Assembly (NCBI RefSeq): GCF_900100075.1
Contig: NZ_FNEG01000001.1
Location: 186,001 to 250,000, forward strand
Direction: 5' to 3'
From: Chryseobacterium jejuense
Lineage (GTDB): Bacteria; Bacteroidota; Bacteroidia; Flavobacteriales; Weeksellaceae
DNA length: 64,000 nt
Position numbers and translations under genes: made by a program. The notes beneath the pieces were generated by a model that saw only the letters and a list, made by a program, of their open reading frames with translations, ran no database searches and was not told where the DNA came from. Below are positions 27,208 through 34,934 of this stretch, piece after piece (position 1 is the first letter of the stretch; the number at the start of each line of letters is the position of its first letter).

Positions 27208-27945
27208 TCATATCTGCATAGCATGTATTTCCGTCAGTAATTCTTTAAAATAGTTCTCACATTTTGCAATATGGGTTCCGTACCAGGAAAATGCCTCTCC
27301 ATCTACGATCATAATCTTTTTCTCAGGGTAAAAAGCCTGCAGCTCTTCAATATGTTTCTCTTTGAAAGGAAATGGCTCAGAAGACAGCATAATCACATCG
27401 GCTTTCTCCAGATCTTCAGGAGTAATTTCCGGATATCGGGTTTTGTCTTTAAAAATATTTTCAAAGCCTATTTCCGTCAGTATTCTGTGAATGAACGTAT
27501 CTGAACCAATCGTCATATATGGGTTTTTCCAAATGAGATAAGCGGCTTTTACAGGATTATCAAGTTTAGCCTGATTAAGGATTTCGTAGATTTTAAGATT
27601 GAAAAGTTGGGCTTTTTCTTCCTTTCCCAACAAATTCCCAAGAGTTTTAAGCAGGTAATAATTATCTTCAATAGTTTCTACATTGGTAACTATAACTTTG
27701 AAATCATCCATTAAAGCTTCTACCTGTTCTTTGATATTTTCCTCTTTATTGGCAAGGATAATATCCGGCTGCAGCGCTTTAATTTTTTCAATATTGATAT
27801 TCTTTGTCCCTCCGATAATAGGAATATTTTTTATCTTTTCTTCGGGATGAATACAGAATTTTGTTCGCCCGATAACTTCATTTTCGGTAAGGCCTAAATC
27901 AAATAATGCCTCTGTGATGGATGGTACTAGAGAAATCACTTTCAT
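27208..27945 (-). CDS. BtuF-like helical-backbone metal-receptor protein, no signal peptide
   Basis: A 245-residue protein of the helical-backbone metal receptor family (ABC solute-binding fold). MKVISLVPSITEALFDLGL and IIGRTKFCIHP near the start, ALQPDIILANKEEN near 58-71. It lacks a signal peptide or lipobox, so as written it stays in the cytosol, unlike true BtuF. No transporter genes lie beside it. Cobalamin or corrinoid binding is possible, and a cobTSC operon lies 20 kb away, but that link is only suggestive. Confidence 0.8.
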   Translation of the reverse strand: MKVISLVPSITEALFDLGLTENEVIGRTKFCIHPEEKIKNIPIIGGTKNINIEKIKALQPDIILANKEENIKEQVEALMDDFKVIVTNVETIEDNYYLLKTLGNLLGKEEKAQLFNLKIYEILNQAKLDNPVKAAYLIWKNPYMTIGSDTFIHRILTEIGFENIFKDKTRYPEITPEDLEKADVIMLSSEPFPFKEKHIEELQAFYPEKKIMIVDGEAFSWYGTHIAKCENYFKELLTEIHAMQI

Positions 27946-28083
27946 CTCTTAAAGATAAGAAAATATATAAATTTGAGATGATAATTGTGGTTAATTTATA
28001 ATATTACTATTTTTCATTGGTGTATTAATAAATTTTCACTAAATCGTGATTGATGTTGATTAATTTGTTATTTTGGATCAATG

Positions 28084-28128
28084 AAAATAGCGGGACCTGA
28101 AAAGCTTATAGAGTAGGGGATAACCAAA
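28084..28128 (+). promoter_or_regulatory. Conserved leader of a GG-peptide gene (second copy)
   Basis: AATAGCGGGACCTGAAAAG...ATAGAGTAGG...ATAACC aligns with 6836-6880, also upstream of a GG-leader peptide gene. GAGTAGG is at 28110-28116. Confidence 0.45.
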
Positions 28129-28141
28129 AGCAAGTTTAAAC

Positions 28142-28294
28142 ATGAAAAATTTAAAAAGTATTGAAAGAAAAGAATTAAAAAAAATTAAGGGTGGAGAAAT
28201 AATTCCACCAAAAGGGGAATGTACAATGTTTTGTGAAATTACAGGAACTTATGTACTATGTAGGTTTATGAGTTTATACTGTCCTCAACCTTAG
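28142..28294 (+). CDS. GG-leader bacteriocin-like peptide
   Basis: A 50-residue precursor. Leader MKNLKSIERKELKKIKGG ends in a double glycine at 17-18; the 32-residue core has four cysteines spaced C-x3-C-x8-C-x6-C and ends SLYCPQP. It is the same leader family as the peptides at 6.9 and 29.8-30.8 kb. The promoter/leader resembles that of the 6.9 kb gene rather than those of the minus-strand cluster. Function inferred only from the leader type. Confidence 0.7.
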   Translation: MKNLKSIERKELKKIKGGEIIPPKGECTMFCEITGTYVLCRFMSLYCPQP

Positions 28295-28367
28295 ACAATA
28301 ATCATTAGCTCTTCATAATCCTAAATAGGGTTATGGAGAGTTTATTCAATATGTATCAGTTAAAATT

Positions 28368-29714
28368 CTAGAGAAGTCTTCCTGTAAGGAATAAACCGGC
28401 TACCGTAAAATAAATAATTAATCCTGTAACATCCACCAATGTCGCTACAAATGGAGCCGAAGATGTGGCAGGGTCAAGATTTAGCTTCTTTAAAACAAAT
28501 GGAATCATAGAACCTGATAAAGTTCCCCATAGCACAATTGCAATCAAGGAAACAGAAACACTCAATCCTACATATACCCAATATTGACCATAATCGAAAA
28601 GGCCAATTTTTTGCCAAAGCATAATTCTGATAAACCCAATCACTCCTAGAATAGCACCCAGACACAAACCGGAGATGATCTCCTTTTTCATCACATACCA
28701 CCAGTCTTTCAGGCTGATCTCCTGAAGGGCCATTGCACGGATAATCAATGTTGCAGCCTGAGATCCGGAGTTACCACCACTGGAAATAATCAATGGTACA
28801 AATAAGGCGAGAACAACTGCTTTTTCAATTTCTTTATCAAAATATCCCATGGCTGAAGCAGTCAGCATTTCAGAAACAAATAAAATAATCAACCATGTGG
28901 CTCTTTTTTTAATCATTTCTGTCCATGAAGTCTGGATGTAAGGAAGGTCTAATGCTTCCAATCCCCCGAACTTCTGAATATCCTCGGTATTCTGTTGTTC
29001 AATCTGGTCAAGAATGTCATCAATTGTTACAATTCCTACCAAAACACCGGCTTCTGTAATAATGGGAAGCGCTCCACGGTCATATTTTTCGAAATAGGTT
29101 ACCGCGTCCTCTTTAGAAGTTGTTGTGGTAATGGCAACAAAATGATTGTCTGTCATATCAGAAACCAAAGTATCTTCCTCCTCCAGTAATAAAGTTCCGA
29201 TGGCAAGGTCATCAATCAGGCGGTTTCTTTCATCCACTACATACAGATAGTTCATGGTTTCCACCTTTCTTCCTACCTTTTTAATCTGTTGAAGACATCT
29301 TTTTACGGTCCATTCCTTACGGATCTGGATGTAATAAGGCGTCATCAGACGGGCAATGGAATCAGAATTATAGCCCAATAGCTTCAAGGCAATCCTTCTT
29401 TCCTGTGGGTTAAGATGATTGATAGAATACTTAATCAGTTCATCCGGGAAGTCCTCAAAAAGGGAAGTTCTGTCATCAGGAGTCATGGCATTCAAAATTT
29501 CGGAAACCTCGTCGCTTCCGATACTTCTGATTGTATCTTCTTGAAAGTCAGGATCAAGATGAGAGAATACCTCTGCTTTGTACTCTTTCGGAACCTTCAG
29601 GAACGCGAGCAGCCGCTCGTCAGCTGGAAGTTTGCTGAGAGTTTCGGCTATGTCGGCGGGATTGAAGATAAGTTCGTCTCTAGAGTTCAAAACGTGAATT
29701 TTTAGGATATGCAA
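28368..29714 (-). CDS. mgtE: Magnesium transporter MgtE
   Basis: A ~440-448-residue Mg2+ channel. Order: MgtE N domain (about 15-120), tandem CBS domains (about 125-245, ending [11 protein letters not shown]), and a five-helix membrane domain (about 270-448) with the pore motif [14 protein letters not shown]. The start is unclear: no ATG exists in the first 80 codons; TTG codons at 29714 and 29690 are the options. A -7-like TATTTTTG ends right at the first TTG, which makes 29690 (LNSRDELIF) the better start. Neighbouring the peptide cluster, but no functional link is evident. Confidence 0.93.
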   Translation of the reverse strand: MHILKIHVLNSRDELIFNPADIAETLSKLPADERLLAFLKVPKEYKAEVFSHLDPDFQEDTIRSIGSDEVSEILNAMTPDDRTSLFEDFPDELIKYSINHLNPQERRIALKLLGYNSDSIARLMTPYYIQIRKEWTVKRCLQQIKKVGRKVETMNYLYVVDERNRLIDDLAIGTLLLEEEDTLVSDMTDNHFVAITTTTSKEDAVTYFEKYDRGALPIITEAGVLVGIVTIDDILDQIEQQNTEDIQKFGGLEALDLPYIQTSWTEMIKKRATWLIILFVSEMLTASAMGYFDKEIEKAVVLALFVPLIISSGGNSGSQAATLIIRAMALQEISLKDWWYVMKKEIISGLCLGAILGVIGFIRIMLWQKIGLFDYGQYWVYVGLSVSVSLIAIVLWGTLSGSMIPFVLKKLNLDPATSSAPFVATLVDVTGLIIYFTVAGLFLTGRLL

Positions 29715-29796
29715 AAATAATTCAAATTTTTAAGACTGAGTAATAAACTGGGAAATTTAAGGATTTATTAAAGTCTAAAACTTGAAAAACAGCATT

Positions 29797-29821
29797 AAAA
29801 AACACCCACCGAAGTGGATGT
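29797..29821 (-). terminator. UUCG-tetraloop terminator of the peptide operon
   Basis: Minus strand ACATCCAC-TTCG-GTGGGTGT followed by T residues; closes the 30.0-30.2 kb two-peptide unit. Confidence 0.85.
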
Positions 29822-29848
29822 TAAAAATTAAATTTAAAAAATATCCTT

Positions 29849-30022
29849 TTAATCAAGAATAGGTTCGCATTCTAAAATAGGAGAAGGAGTACAGATTCCT
29901 CCAATACAACATTCTCCGGAATCACATTGAGGATAAGTGCTTCTGCATTTTTTCATTTGCAGGCTTCCTTTTATTTCTATCTGCTCCTTTCGGTTCAGTC
30001 TTTTAAGATTTGAATTTTTCAT
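29849..30022 (-). CDS. Cysteine-rich GG-leader-type peptide A
   Basis: A 57-residue precursor starting MKNSNLKRLNRKEQ. The leader ends IKGS rather than GG. The core carries six cysteines, C-x6-C-x4-CC-x4-C-x7-C (KCRSTYPQCDSGECC...), the same order as a cystine-knot. It starts 29 bases after the stop of peptide B and is probably translated from the same mRNA. The end LECEPILD resembles the end of peptide C (MCPILD), showing common descent. Role unknown; a secreted bacteriocin-like or signalling peptide is inferred. Confidence 0.7.
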   Translation of the reverse strand: MKNSNLKRLNRKEQIEIKGSLQMKKCRSTYPQCDSGECCIGGICTPSPILECEPILD

Positions 30023-30051
30023 GAGAATTGATTGGCATGAAAAGTTCAAAA

Positions 30052-30195
30052 TTATTCTTCAAAACAGATGTATTCCATACACACCCCTTTGCAGCACATT
30101 CCGAAAATACATTGTGAGTGTTCTGTACATTTTGTAAGACCTGCACCCTTAATTTGCTTTGCAGTTTCTCTGCTGATTTTCTTTAGATTTTTCAT
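30052..30195 (-). CDS. Cysteine-rich GG-leader-type peptide B
   Basis: A 47-residue precursor, MKNLKKISRETAKQIKGAG, then a core with exactly the spacing C-x5-C-x4-CC-x3-C-x4-C (KCTEHSQC...GMCCKGVC...ICFEE). The leader ends in GAG, a near-double-glycine. Its upstream 70 bases are alignable with those of peptide C, so the units arose by tandem duplication. It is the first gene of a two-gene unit with peptide A. Too short for usual gene finders; supported by leader, cysteine pattern and paralogues. Confidence 0.75.
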   Translation of the reverse strand: MKNLKKISRETAKQIKGAGLTKCTEHSQCIFGMCCKGVCMEYICFEE

Positions 30196-30270
30196 AGTTG
30201 TTTAGATTTAAATGTTAATACTAAAATAATAAATATTTTCTAATTATTCGTTTTATAGTGGAATTATTTA
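30196..30270 (-). promoter_or_regulatory. Promoter/leader region of peptide B
   Basis: Minus-strand TTATTATTTTAGTATTAACATTT and the 45 bases before it align with the region upstream of peptide C (30505-30580). The shared ATTATTTTAG may be a variant -7 box. Peptide D keeps only the last ~35 bases. Confidence 0.4.
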
Positions 30271-30312
30271 TTTGATAATCAGTTTGTTGTATGTGTTTTT
30301 GATTTTTATTAT

Positions 30313-30339
30313 AAAAAAAGCATCTGCGAGAACAGATGC
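30313..30339 (-). terminator. Terminator of peptide C
   Basis: GCATCTG-TTCTCG-CAGATGC on the minus strand followed by TTTTTTT. Confidence 0.85.
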
Positions 30340-30357
30340 CAAATGTATTTTTATTTT

Positions 30358-30504
30358 CTAATCTAATATAGGACACATGTAGGGGCTACAAACACCATCA
30401 CAACACCATCCTATGGTACATGGTCTTGTATTGCTACATCTTGCAATAGCTCCTCCATTAATTTGCTTTGCTGCTTCTCTGTTGAGTTTTTTTAAATTTT
30501 TCAT
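30358..30504 (-). CDS. Cysteine-rich GG-leader peptide C
   Basis: A 48-residue precursor with a classical double-glycine leader (MKNLKKLNREAAKQINGG). The 30-residue core has C-x5-C-x4-CC-x3-C-x4-C spacing (RCSNTRPC, GWCCDGVC, YMCPILD). It is monocistronic: its own leader region upstream and a strong terminator downstream. Export by a C39-peptidase ABC transporter would be expected from the leader, but none is encoded in this window. Confidence 0.78.
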   Translation of the reverse strand: MKNLKKLNREAAKQINGGAIARCSNTRPCTIGWCCDGVCSPYMCPILD

Positions 30505-30580
30505 AGATTTTTGGTTTTAATGTTGGTCTAAAATAATAATTTTTTTTCAATTATTCATTGTTTGGTGAAAATAATTAATT
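30505..30580 (-). promoter_or_regulatory. Promoter/leader region of peptide C
   Basis: Homologous to 30196-30270 (TGAATAATTGAAAA...TTATTATTTTAG). Marks the duplicated unit. Confidence 0.4.
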
Positions 30581-30669
30581 GGATGTCAGTTATTTGTTGT
30601 TGTGTTTCTGAAAAAAAAGGAAAAATTTGTTTATCATAAACAGGCATTATGCATTGAGATTAAAAAGGA

Positions 30670-30825
30670 TTACAATTCTGGACAAGGAGCATACATACAA
30701 GCATTTCTGCAACATGATCCACCCGGACATTCAAAGTGGTATTCACATTTTTGAATGCCTCCATTTCTGCCGTCGCCCAGAATCTCTTTCTGGCGGGTTC
30801 TGTTCAACTTTTTTAAATCTTTCAT
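30670..30825 (-). CDS. Cysteine-rich GG-leader-type peptide D
   Basis: A 51-residue precursor, MKDLKKLNRTRQKEILGDG, with a second GG at NGG (22-23). The core again has six cysteines at C-x5-C-x4-CC-x3-C-x4-C (KCEYHFEC, GSCCRNAC, APCPEL). Sequence between the cysteines differs strongly from B and C while the spacing is fixed, which points to a conserved disulfide fold. Own promoter-like leader upstream (30826-30860). The gap from there to 31067 is AT-rich and shows nothing else. Confidence 0.72.
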   Translation of the reverse strand: MKDLKKLNRTRQKEILGDGRNGGIQKCEYHFECPGGSCCRNACMYAPCPEL

Positions 30826-31067
30826 AGTGATTTAGATTTAATGTAAAACTAAAGTAATGAATGAAGAACAGTAAGATAGAAAGATAAATATATATTACAG
30901 GAAAAGAGCTATCAATAACAGATGATAAATTAAGCCGTTATACTTTATGGATGATTAAAAATGAATAAAAAGGGAAAATAGAATCTATCCAAATCATTGG
31001 CAATTCTCTTGTGAAGTAAATCAATAGGAGTAGGGGAATGAGAATGTTGAACTTAAAACATTAAACT

Positions 31068-31616
31068 CTACAATTCTGCTTCCGTAGGTTTTAGTTTTCT
31101 CAGTTTTTTAATGATTCCTTTAATAGCTCCCTCCGTACCTATTTTTACAGAATTTACTGTAGAACCCAGAAGACGCATATTTTTACGATAAGTATCATGA
31201 TCTGATTCTGTAACCAGATTTCCATCAGCACCAAAAAGCTTCATGCTTACTACCACCTGATTGGAGAAAACGTACTTCCCAAAACCTACCTTGAAATAAC
31301 GTACTTTGGAAACGATGGCAAAATCTGCATCGTTATTGGAACAGTAATCCATAATGGTCTGCTTATCTATGCTGTCATAAGGAACCTGTACTTCTGCACG
31401 GAGCATTTTATTTCTTCTGCTGCTGAAATTATCAGAAACGGCATCAAAGAATGCATTGTTGGTAGGCTCCTTAATTTCATCAATATCAGGCTCTACTTCG
31501 GGATTGAAGTATAGAACTTTTTTTATTTTATCATCAGCATTTCTCTGTGCTTGTACTGAAGTAAAGCCAATGAATAAAAAAGTAGTAACTGCTGTAAAGA
31601 ATATTAATTTTCTCAT
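31068..31616 (-). CDS. Exported protein of unknown function
   Basis: A 182-residue protein with a signal peptide (1-23, ending VQAQ). The mature part has alternating strands and helices (DFAIVSKVRYFKVGFGKY, QVVVSMKLFGADG) that recall small periplasmic alpha/beta proteins such as those binding outer-membrane assembly partners, but I cannot name a family. It is divergent from rpsO with about 170 bases between starts. Confidence 0.7.
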   Translation of the reverse strand: MRKLIFFTAVTTFLFIGFTSVQAQRNADDKIKKVLYFNPEVEPDIDEIKEPTNNAFFDAVSDNFSSRRNKMLRAEVQVPYDSIDKQTIMDYCSNNDADFAIVSKVRYFKVGFGKYVFSNQVVVSMKLFGADGNLVTESDHDTYRKNMRLLGSTVNSVKIGTEGAIKGIIKKLRKLKPTEAEL

Positions 31617-31723
31617 CTGTAATTCGAATGCAAAATTACTGCCTTTTCGTTGAATTGTGTAAAATTTATTAAGAAATTTTTAACATTTTTTTCTATCAAT
31701 TTTGATATATGAAATCAATAATG

Positions 31724-31754
31724 TTTGCAGATTCAAAAAATAGTCGTAATTTTG
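31724..31754 (+). promoter_or_regulatory. Promoter of rpsO
   Basis: -33 TTTG (31724-31727), 19-base spacer, -7 TAATTTTG (31747-31754). This is a textbook Bacteroidetes vegetative promoter, 35 bases before the start codon. Confidence 0.8.
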
Positions 31755-31789
31755 CACCCGTTACATAATAATCATTAAACAATATTGGA

Positions 31790-32059
31790 ATGTACTTAAC
31801 AACAGACAAAAAGCAGGAAATTTTCGCACAACACGGAAAATCTGCACAGGACACAGGAAGCGCAGAAGGACAAATCGCTCTTTTCACTTTCAGAATTAAT
31901 CACTTATCTCAGCACTTAAAGGCTAACCGTCATGATTTCAACACAGAGAGATCTCTAGTGAAATTGGTAGGTAAGAGAAAAAGTTTACTAGATTACCTTA
32001 AGAAAAAAGATATCGCAAGATATAGAGCAATTATTGCTGCATTAGGACTAAGAAAATAA
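31790..32059 (+). CDS. rpsO: 30S ribosomal protein S15
   Basis: An 89-residue S15 with all usual features: TDKKQEIFAQHGKSAQDTGSAEGQIALFT at the start, LVGKRKSLLDYLKKKD and RYRAIIAALGLRK at the end. It binds 16S rRNA early in small-subunit assembly. In many bacteria rpsO directly precedes pnp; here the two are 2.9 kb apart with a DUF4260 gene, a sugar transporter and repeats between them. Confidence 0.98.
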   Translation: MYLTTDKKQEIFAQHGKSAQDTGSAEGQIALFTFRINHLSQHLKANRHDFNTERSLVKLVGKRKSLLDYLKKKDIARYRAIIAALGLRK

Positions 32060-32080
32060 TCTATAAAGATTTTCAAAATA

Positions 32081-32108
32081 AAGCAACTTCGAAAGAGGTT
32101 GCTTTTTT
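32081..32108 (+). terminator. Terminator of rpsO
   Basis: AAGCAAC-TTCGAAAGAG-GTTGCTT followed by T residues. Confidence 0.85.
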
Positions 32109-32289
32109 GTTGGGTATTATTTTGACACCGAATGTCATAAAATTCCAATGCCGGAAGGTATCAGATCATTTCCGTTAAGACTATGAATTGTTGGCTTATT
32201 GATGTAACTTGCATTCCGTAGGAATTCAACCTTCATTATTCGTAAAGAATTGAAAAGAATAACTGTACCAAATAGTATAGTTGAAGAGG

Positions 32290-32348
32290 TGAAAATTCCC
32301 TTTCTACAAAAGGGTGGCAAAAATTCAAGGAATTTTTAATGAGGTGGT
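32290..32348. repeat. REP-like double hairpin, copy 1
   Basis: CCCTTT-CTACA-AAAGGG is followed by GGTGGC and AAAAATTC/GAATTTTT. It matches the reverse complement of 56346-56396, where the first stem is CCCCTC/GAGGGG: the stem is kept although its bases differ. The rest of the 32109-32355 gap holds no gene, only short inverted stretches such as CATTCCGTAGGAAT. Confidence 0.5.
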
Positions 32349-32355
32349 TAATCAA

Positions 32356-32715
32356 TTATTCCATTTTCTTCCCAATCTTCCCCAAATGCGTATTCTGAAA
32401 ACTATCCGGATACTTCAATCCATAGCCTAATACTCTATCAAAAGCAGAATGCGAAAATAGAATCGCTCCAACCATTTGTAAATAGGGCAGTGATAACGCT
32501 GTTCCGACAAGGTAAACAATGACAGCTATACCAAAATGGTGGAAAAGATTGTAACAAAATGCACCTGCTTTATTATTAATTGTATATCCTAACATGGAAA
32601 TATCAGGAGCAAGAAATAACCCAGCAAACCACCACCAAGAATATCCTGTTTGTGAAAAAGCCAGAACTCCAAGGGCTAAAAAAGCTGCGTATTCAAGTTT
32701 TAATTGGATGTTCAT
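32356..32715 (-). CDS. DUF4260 membrane protein
   Basis: A 119-residue protein with three to four membrane helices. It matches DUF4260: LEYAAFLALGVLAF, WWWFAGLFLAPDISMLGY, FYNLFHHFG-like (FCYNLFHHFGIA) and HSAFDRVLGYGLKYPDSFQNTHLG. Function unknown. Confidence 0.85.
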   Translation of the reverse strand: MNIQLKLEYAAFLALGVLAFSQTGYSWWWFAGLFLAPDISMLGYTINNKAGAFCYNLFHHFGIAVIVYLVGTALSLPYLQMVGAILFSHSAFDRVLGYGLKYPDSFQNTHLGKIGKKME

Positions 32716-32819
32716 CAGGAAAAAGGTTTACGTGATTTATACAATATAGGTCGAAATTGTATGAGTAAAGTTACATAGTAAGATCAATAAAGAAATTCGT
32801 GCATTCGTGGCTTGAAAAG

Positions 32820-33021
32820 GTTGGAAAACGTTAAGATGCCAAGTTTTTTAGAGCATTAGACTGTTTTAAGATGCAAGGATTTTATCTGCGATAAAATGTT
32901 GAAGCTTCCTATTTAATGGCTAATAATGCACGAATACAATATGAGTTCGCAATGAATCTATGTGGTTAAAAAAAATAAACGTTTAATATCTTACCACATA
33001 TTAACATAGATTAAAGCGGTG
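32820..33021. repeat. Degenerate copy of the large palindromic element
   Basis: Starts GTTGGAAAACG and keeps the left-arm landmarks in order: GCAAGGATTTTATCTGCGATAAAAT, TGCACGAATACAA, CTATGTGGTTA. The right arm and its terminal repeat are missing, and an ATTCGTGCATTCGTGG piece lies just outside (32796). Compare 37290-37669 and 59385-59760. Confidence 0.6.
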
Positions 33022-33025
33022 AAAA

Positions 33026-33064
33026 ATAATAGGCTATCTCAAAGATGAAATAGCCTAATTATTA
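33026..33064 (-). terminator. Terminator of the MFS gene
   Basis: AATAATAGGCTAT pairs with ATAGCCTAATTATT around a short loop, 18 bases after the stop codon. Confidence 0.7.
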
Positions 33065-33081
33065 TTTTATATGGGTGTTAT

Positions 33082-34500
33082 TTAATGTCCTGATTTTGCT
33101 TCAGTGGTTTCTACATGTCCAAGATATTTGGTGCAGTAAGCTCCAAATATTAAAATGACCAGATAGCAGAATACAGGAATAATAAATGAATGCTGTACCC
33201 CAAACTGATCGGCAAGATAACCTTGGAAAATAGGAACAATAGCACCTCCCAAAATGGCCATTACCACTAAAGATGAACCCTGGCTTGTATATTTTCCTAG
33301 TCCTGAAATTGCTAAAGTATAGATATTAGAGAACATGATAGAGTTGAAAATTCCGATTCCTAAAACGCTGTACATCGCCATTTCTCCATGGTTAACCATT
33401 GTTGAAATTAATAGAATAACATTAATGGCTGCAAAAATAGAAAGCGTTCTTGCCGGAGCTGCTTTGCCCACAAAGAAGGCTGCAAAATTCAGTATTATGA
33501 ACACTAAGAAAAAGCTTATTTGTTCAAAGCTAAGGTTTACAATGCTGAAAATTACCAGGAAAACTAATGCTGCAGCACCTAACATGAAAATTGCTTTTTT
33601 AGGCTGACTAATAGATTGATTTAATGAAATGGCGCCTAAGAAACGCCCGATCATGGCTCCTCCCCAATATAAGGAAAGATAATTTTTACTGATCGCTTCG
33701 TTGAATTTCATGGTTTCTTCAAGGAAACTGATGATGAAACTTCCTACGGCTACTTCACCACCAACATAGCAAAACATAGCAAAAACCCCGAATTTTAAGT
33801 GGTTGAATTTCAGAGCACCCCAACCTTGAACAGTTTCTTCAGTTTCCGTTTGAAATGAAGGAAGCTTTACCCTTGAAATTAATAATCCAACTAATAAAAG
33901 AATCGCTGCGAAGATCAGATAAGGAATTCTGGTTGCTACTGCACTGAAAGTTCCGTCCGGCTCAGAAAATAATTCAAAAATTAAATGTCCACCCAATACC
34001 GGAGCAATTGTTGTCCCGAAGGCGTTGAAAGCCTGAGTCATATTCAATCGGCTGGAGGCAGATTCCTCTGAACCCAGTAATGAAACGTAAGCATTGGCTG
34101 TGATTTGTAAAACGGTAAATCCTAATCCTAAAATGAATAAAGCTCCCAGAAATAAAGGATAGTATGAGAATGTTGCAGCCGGATAAAACAGGATACAGCC
34201 TAGTGCTGCCAAACCAATTCCGAACAAAATTCCCTTTTTGTAGCCCACTTTATTGATGGGGTCACCTTTAGAAATGGAAATCAGAAAATAAATCAGAGAT
34301 CCGATAAAGTAAGCTCCGAAGAAACAGAACTGTACCAGCATGGATTCGAAAAAGGTGAGTTTGAAGAGTTGTTTCAAATAGGGGATCAAAATATCATTCA
34401 TGCAGGTGATGAATCCCCACATAAAAAACAGCAGGGTGATGGTAATCAACGGAACCGTATAATTCCTGCTTTGAGTTTGTACTTCTTTATTCATAAACAT
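33082..34500 (-). CDS. FucP/GluP-type sugar:H+ symporter (MFS)
   Basis: A 472-residue twelve-helix major facilitator of the fucose/glucose-galactose symporter family. LLFFMWGFITCMNDILIPYLK (about 19-40) is the family signature, with QAFNAFGTTIAPVLGGHLIF near 153 and MIGRFLGAISLN near 288. It imports a hexose with protons at the inner membrane. Single-gene unit; no catabolic genes adjoin it. Confidence 0.92.
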   Translation of the reverse strand: MFMNKEVQTQSRNYTVPLITITLLFFMWGFITCMNDILIPYLKQLFKLTFFESMLVQFCFFGAYFIGSLIYFLISISKGDPINKVGYKKGILFGIGLAALGCILFYPAATFSYYPLFLGALFILGLGFTVLQITANAYVSLLGSEESASSRLNMTQAFNAFGTTIAPVLGGHLIFELFSEPDGTFSAVATRIPYLIFAAILLLVGLLISRVKLPSFQTETEETVQGWGALKFNHLKFGVFAMFCYVGGEVAVGSFIISFLEETMKFNEAISKNYLSLYWGGAMIGRFLGAISLNQSISQPKKAIFMLGAAALVFLVIFSIVNLSFEQISFFLVFIILNFAAFFVGKAAPARTLSIFAAINVILLISTMVNHGEMAMYSVLGIGIFNSIMFSNIYTLAISGLGKYTSQGSSLVVMAILGGAIVPIFQGYLADQFGVQHSFIIPVFCYLVILIFGAYCTKYLGHVETTEAKSGH

Positions 34501-34860
34501 TTATTTATCTGGATAAGGATAAGTCCTTAACTTTTTTTGCCTACAGCATTGTATTTGGTGAAGTAGGGCAAATATAGGGATCAGCCTATGGTTTTGCAAT
34601 TATTTTAATGATTTTTATAAGGGAATGTATACTTTTTATCCGATTAAAATATTATTTCCATTTTTTGAGACAATAATACAAAAACACCTGAGTTTTTCAA
34701 TACAATATCATGAAAAAATGTGTTTTATTTTCAGAAATAATAAGGGTCTTTGAATTACTGATGTTATTTTTTGAGACTTTCATAAAACTGATAGCCAATT
34801 TTTTGTATTTTGACAGCCTATTTATGCAATTGAAAAATTTAATATATCATTATTATATAG

Positions 34861-34868
34861 TACCTTTG
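34861..34868 (+). promoter_or_regulatory. -7 element of pnp
   Basis: TACCTTTG, 66 bases before the pnp ATG; the nearest TTG lies 28 bases upstream, so no good -33. The rest of the 34501-34934 gap holds no convincing gene. The ~60-base 5' UTR contains TACTCAATACGGAGTA, a short inverted repeat around 34913. Confidence 0.5.
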
Positions 34869-34934
34869 CACACGAAATTTAAAGAGTTTAAATATTAATT
34901 CATACTCAATACGGAGTATTAAGAAGACAAATTT

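Noticed and set aside
34710..34898. Open frame of 62 codons before pnp
   Set aside because: Runs through the -7 element TACCTTTG of pnp and is made of Phe/Leu/Ile-rich AT codons with no neighbours supporting it.
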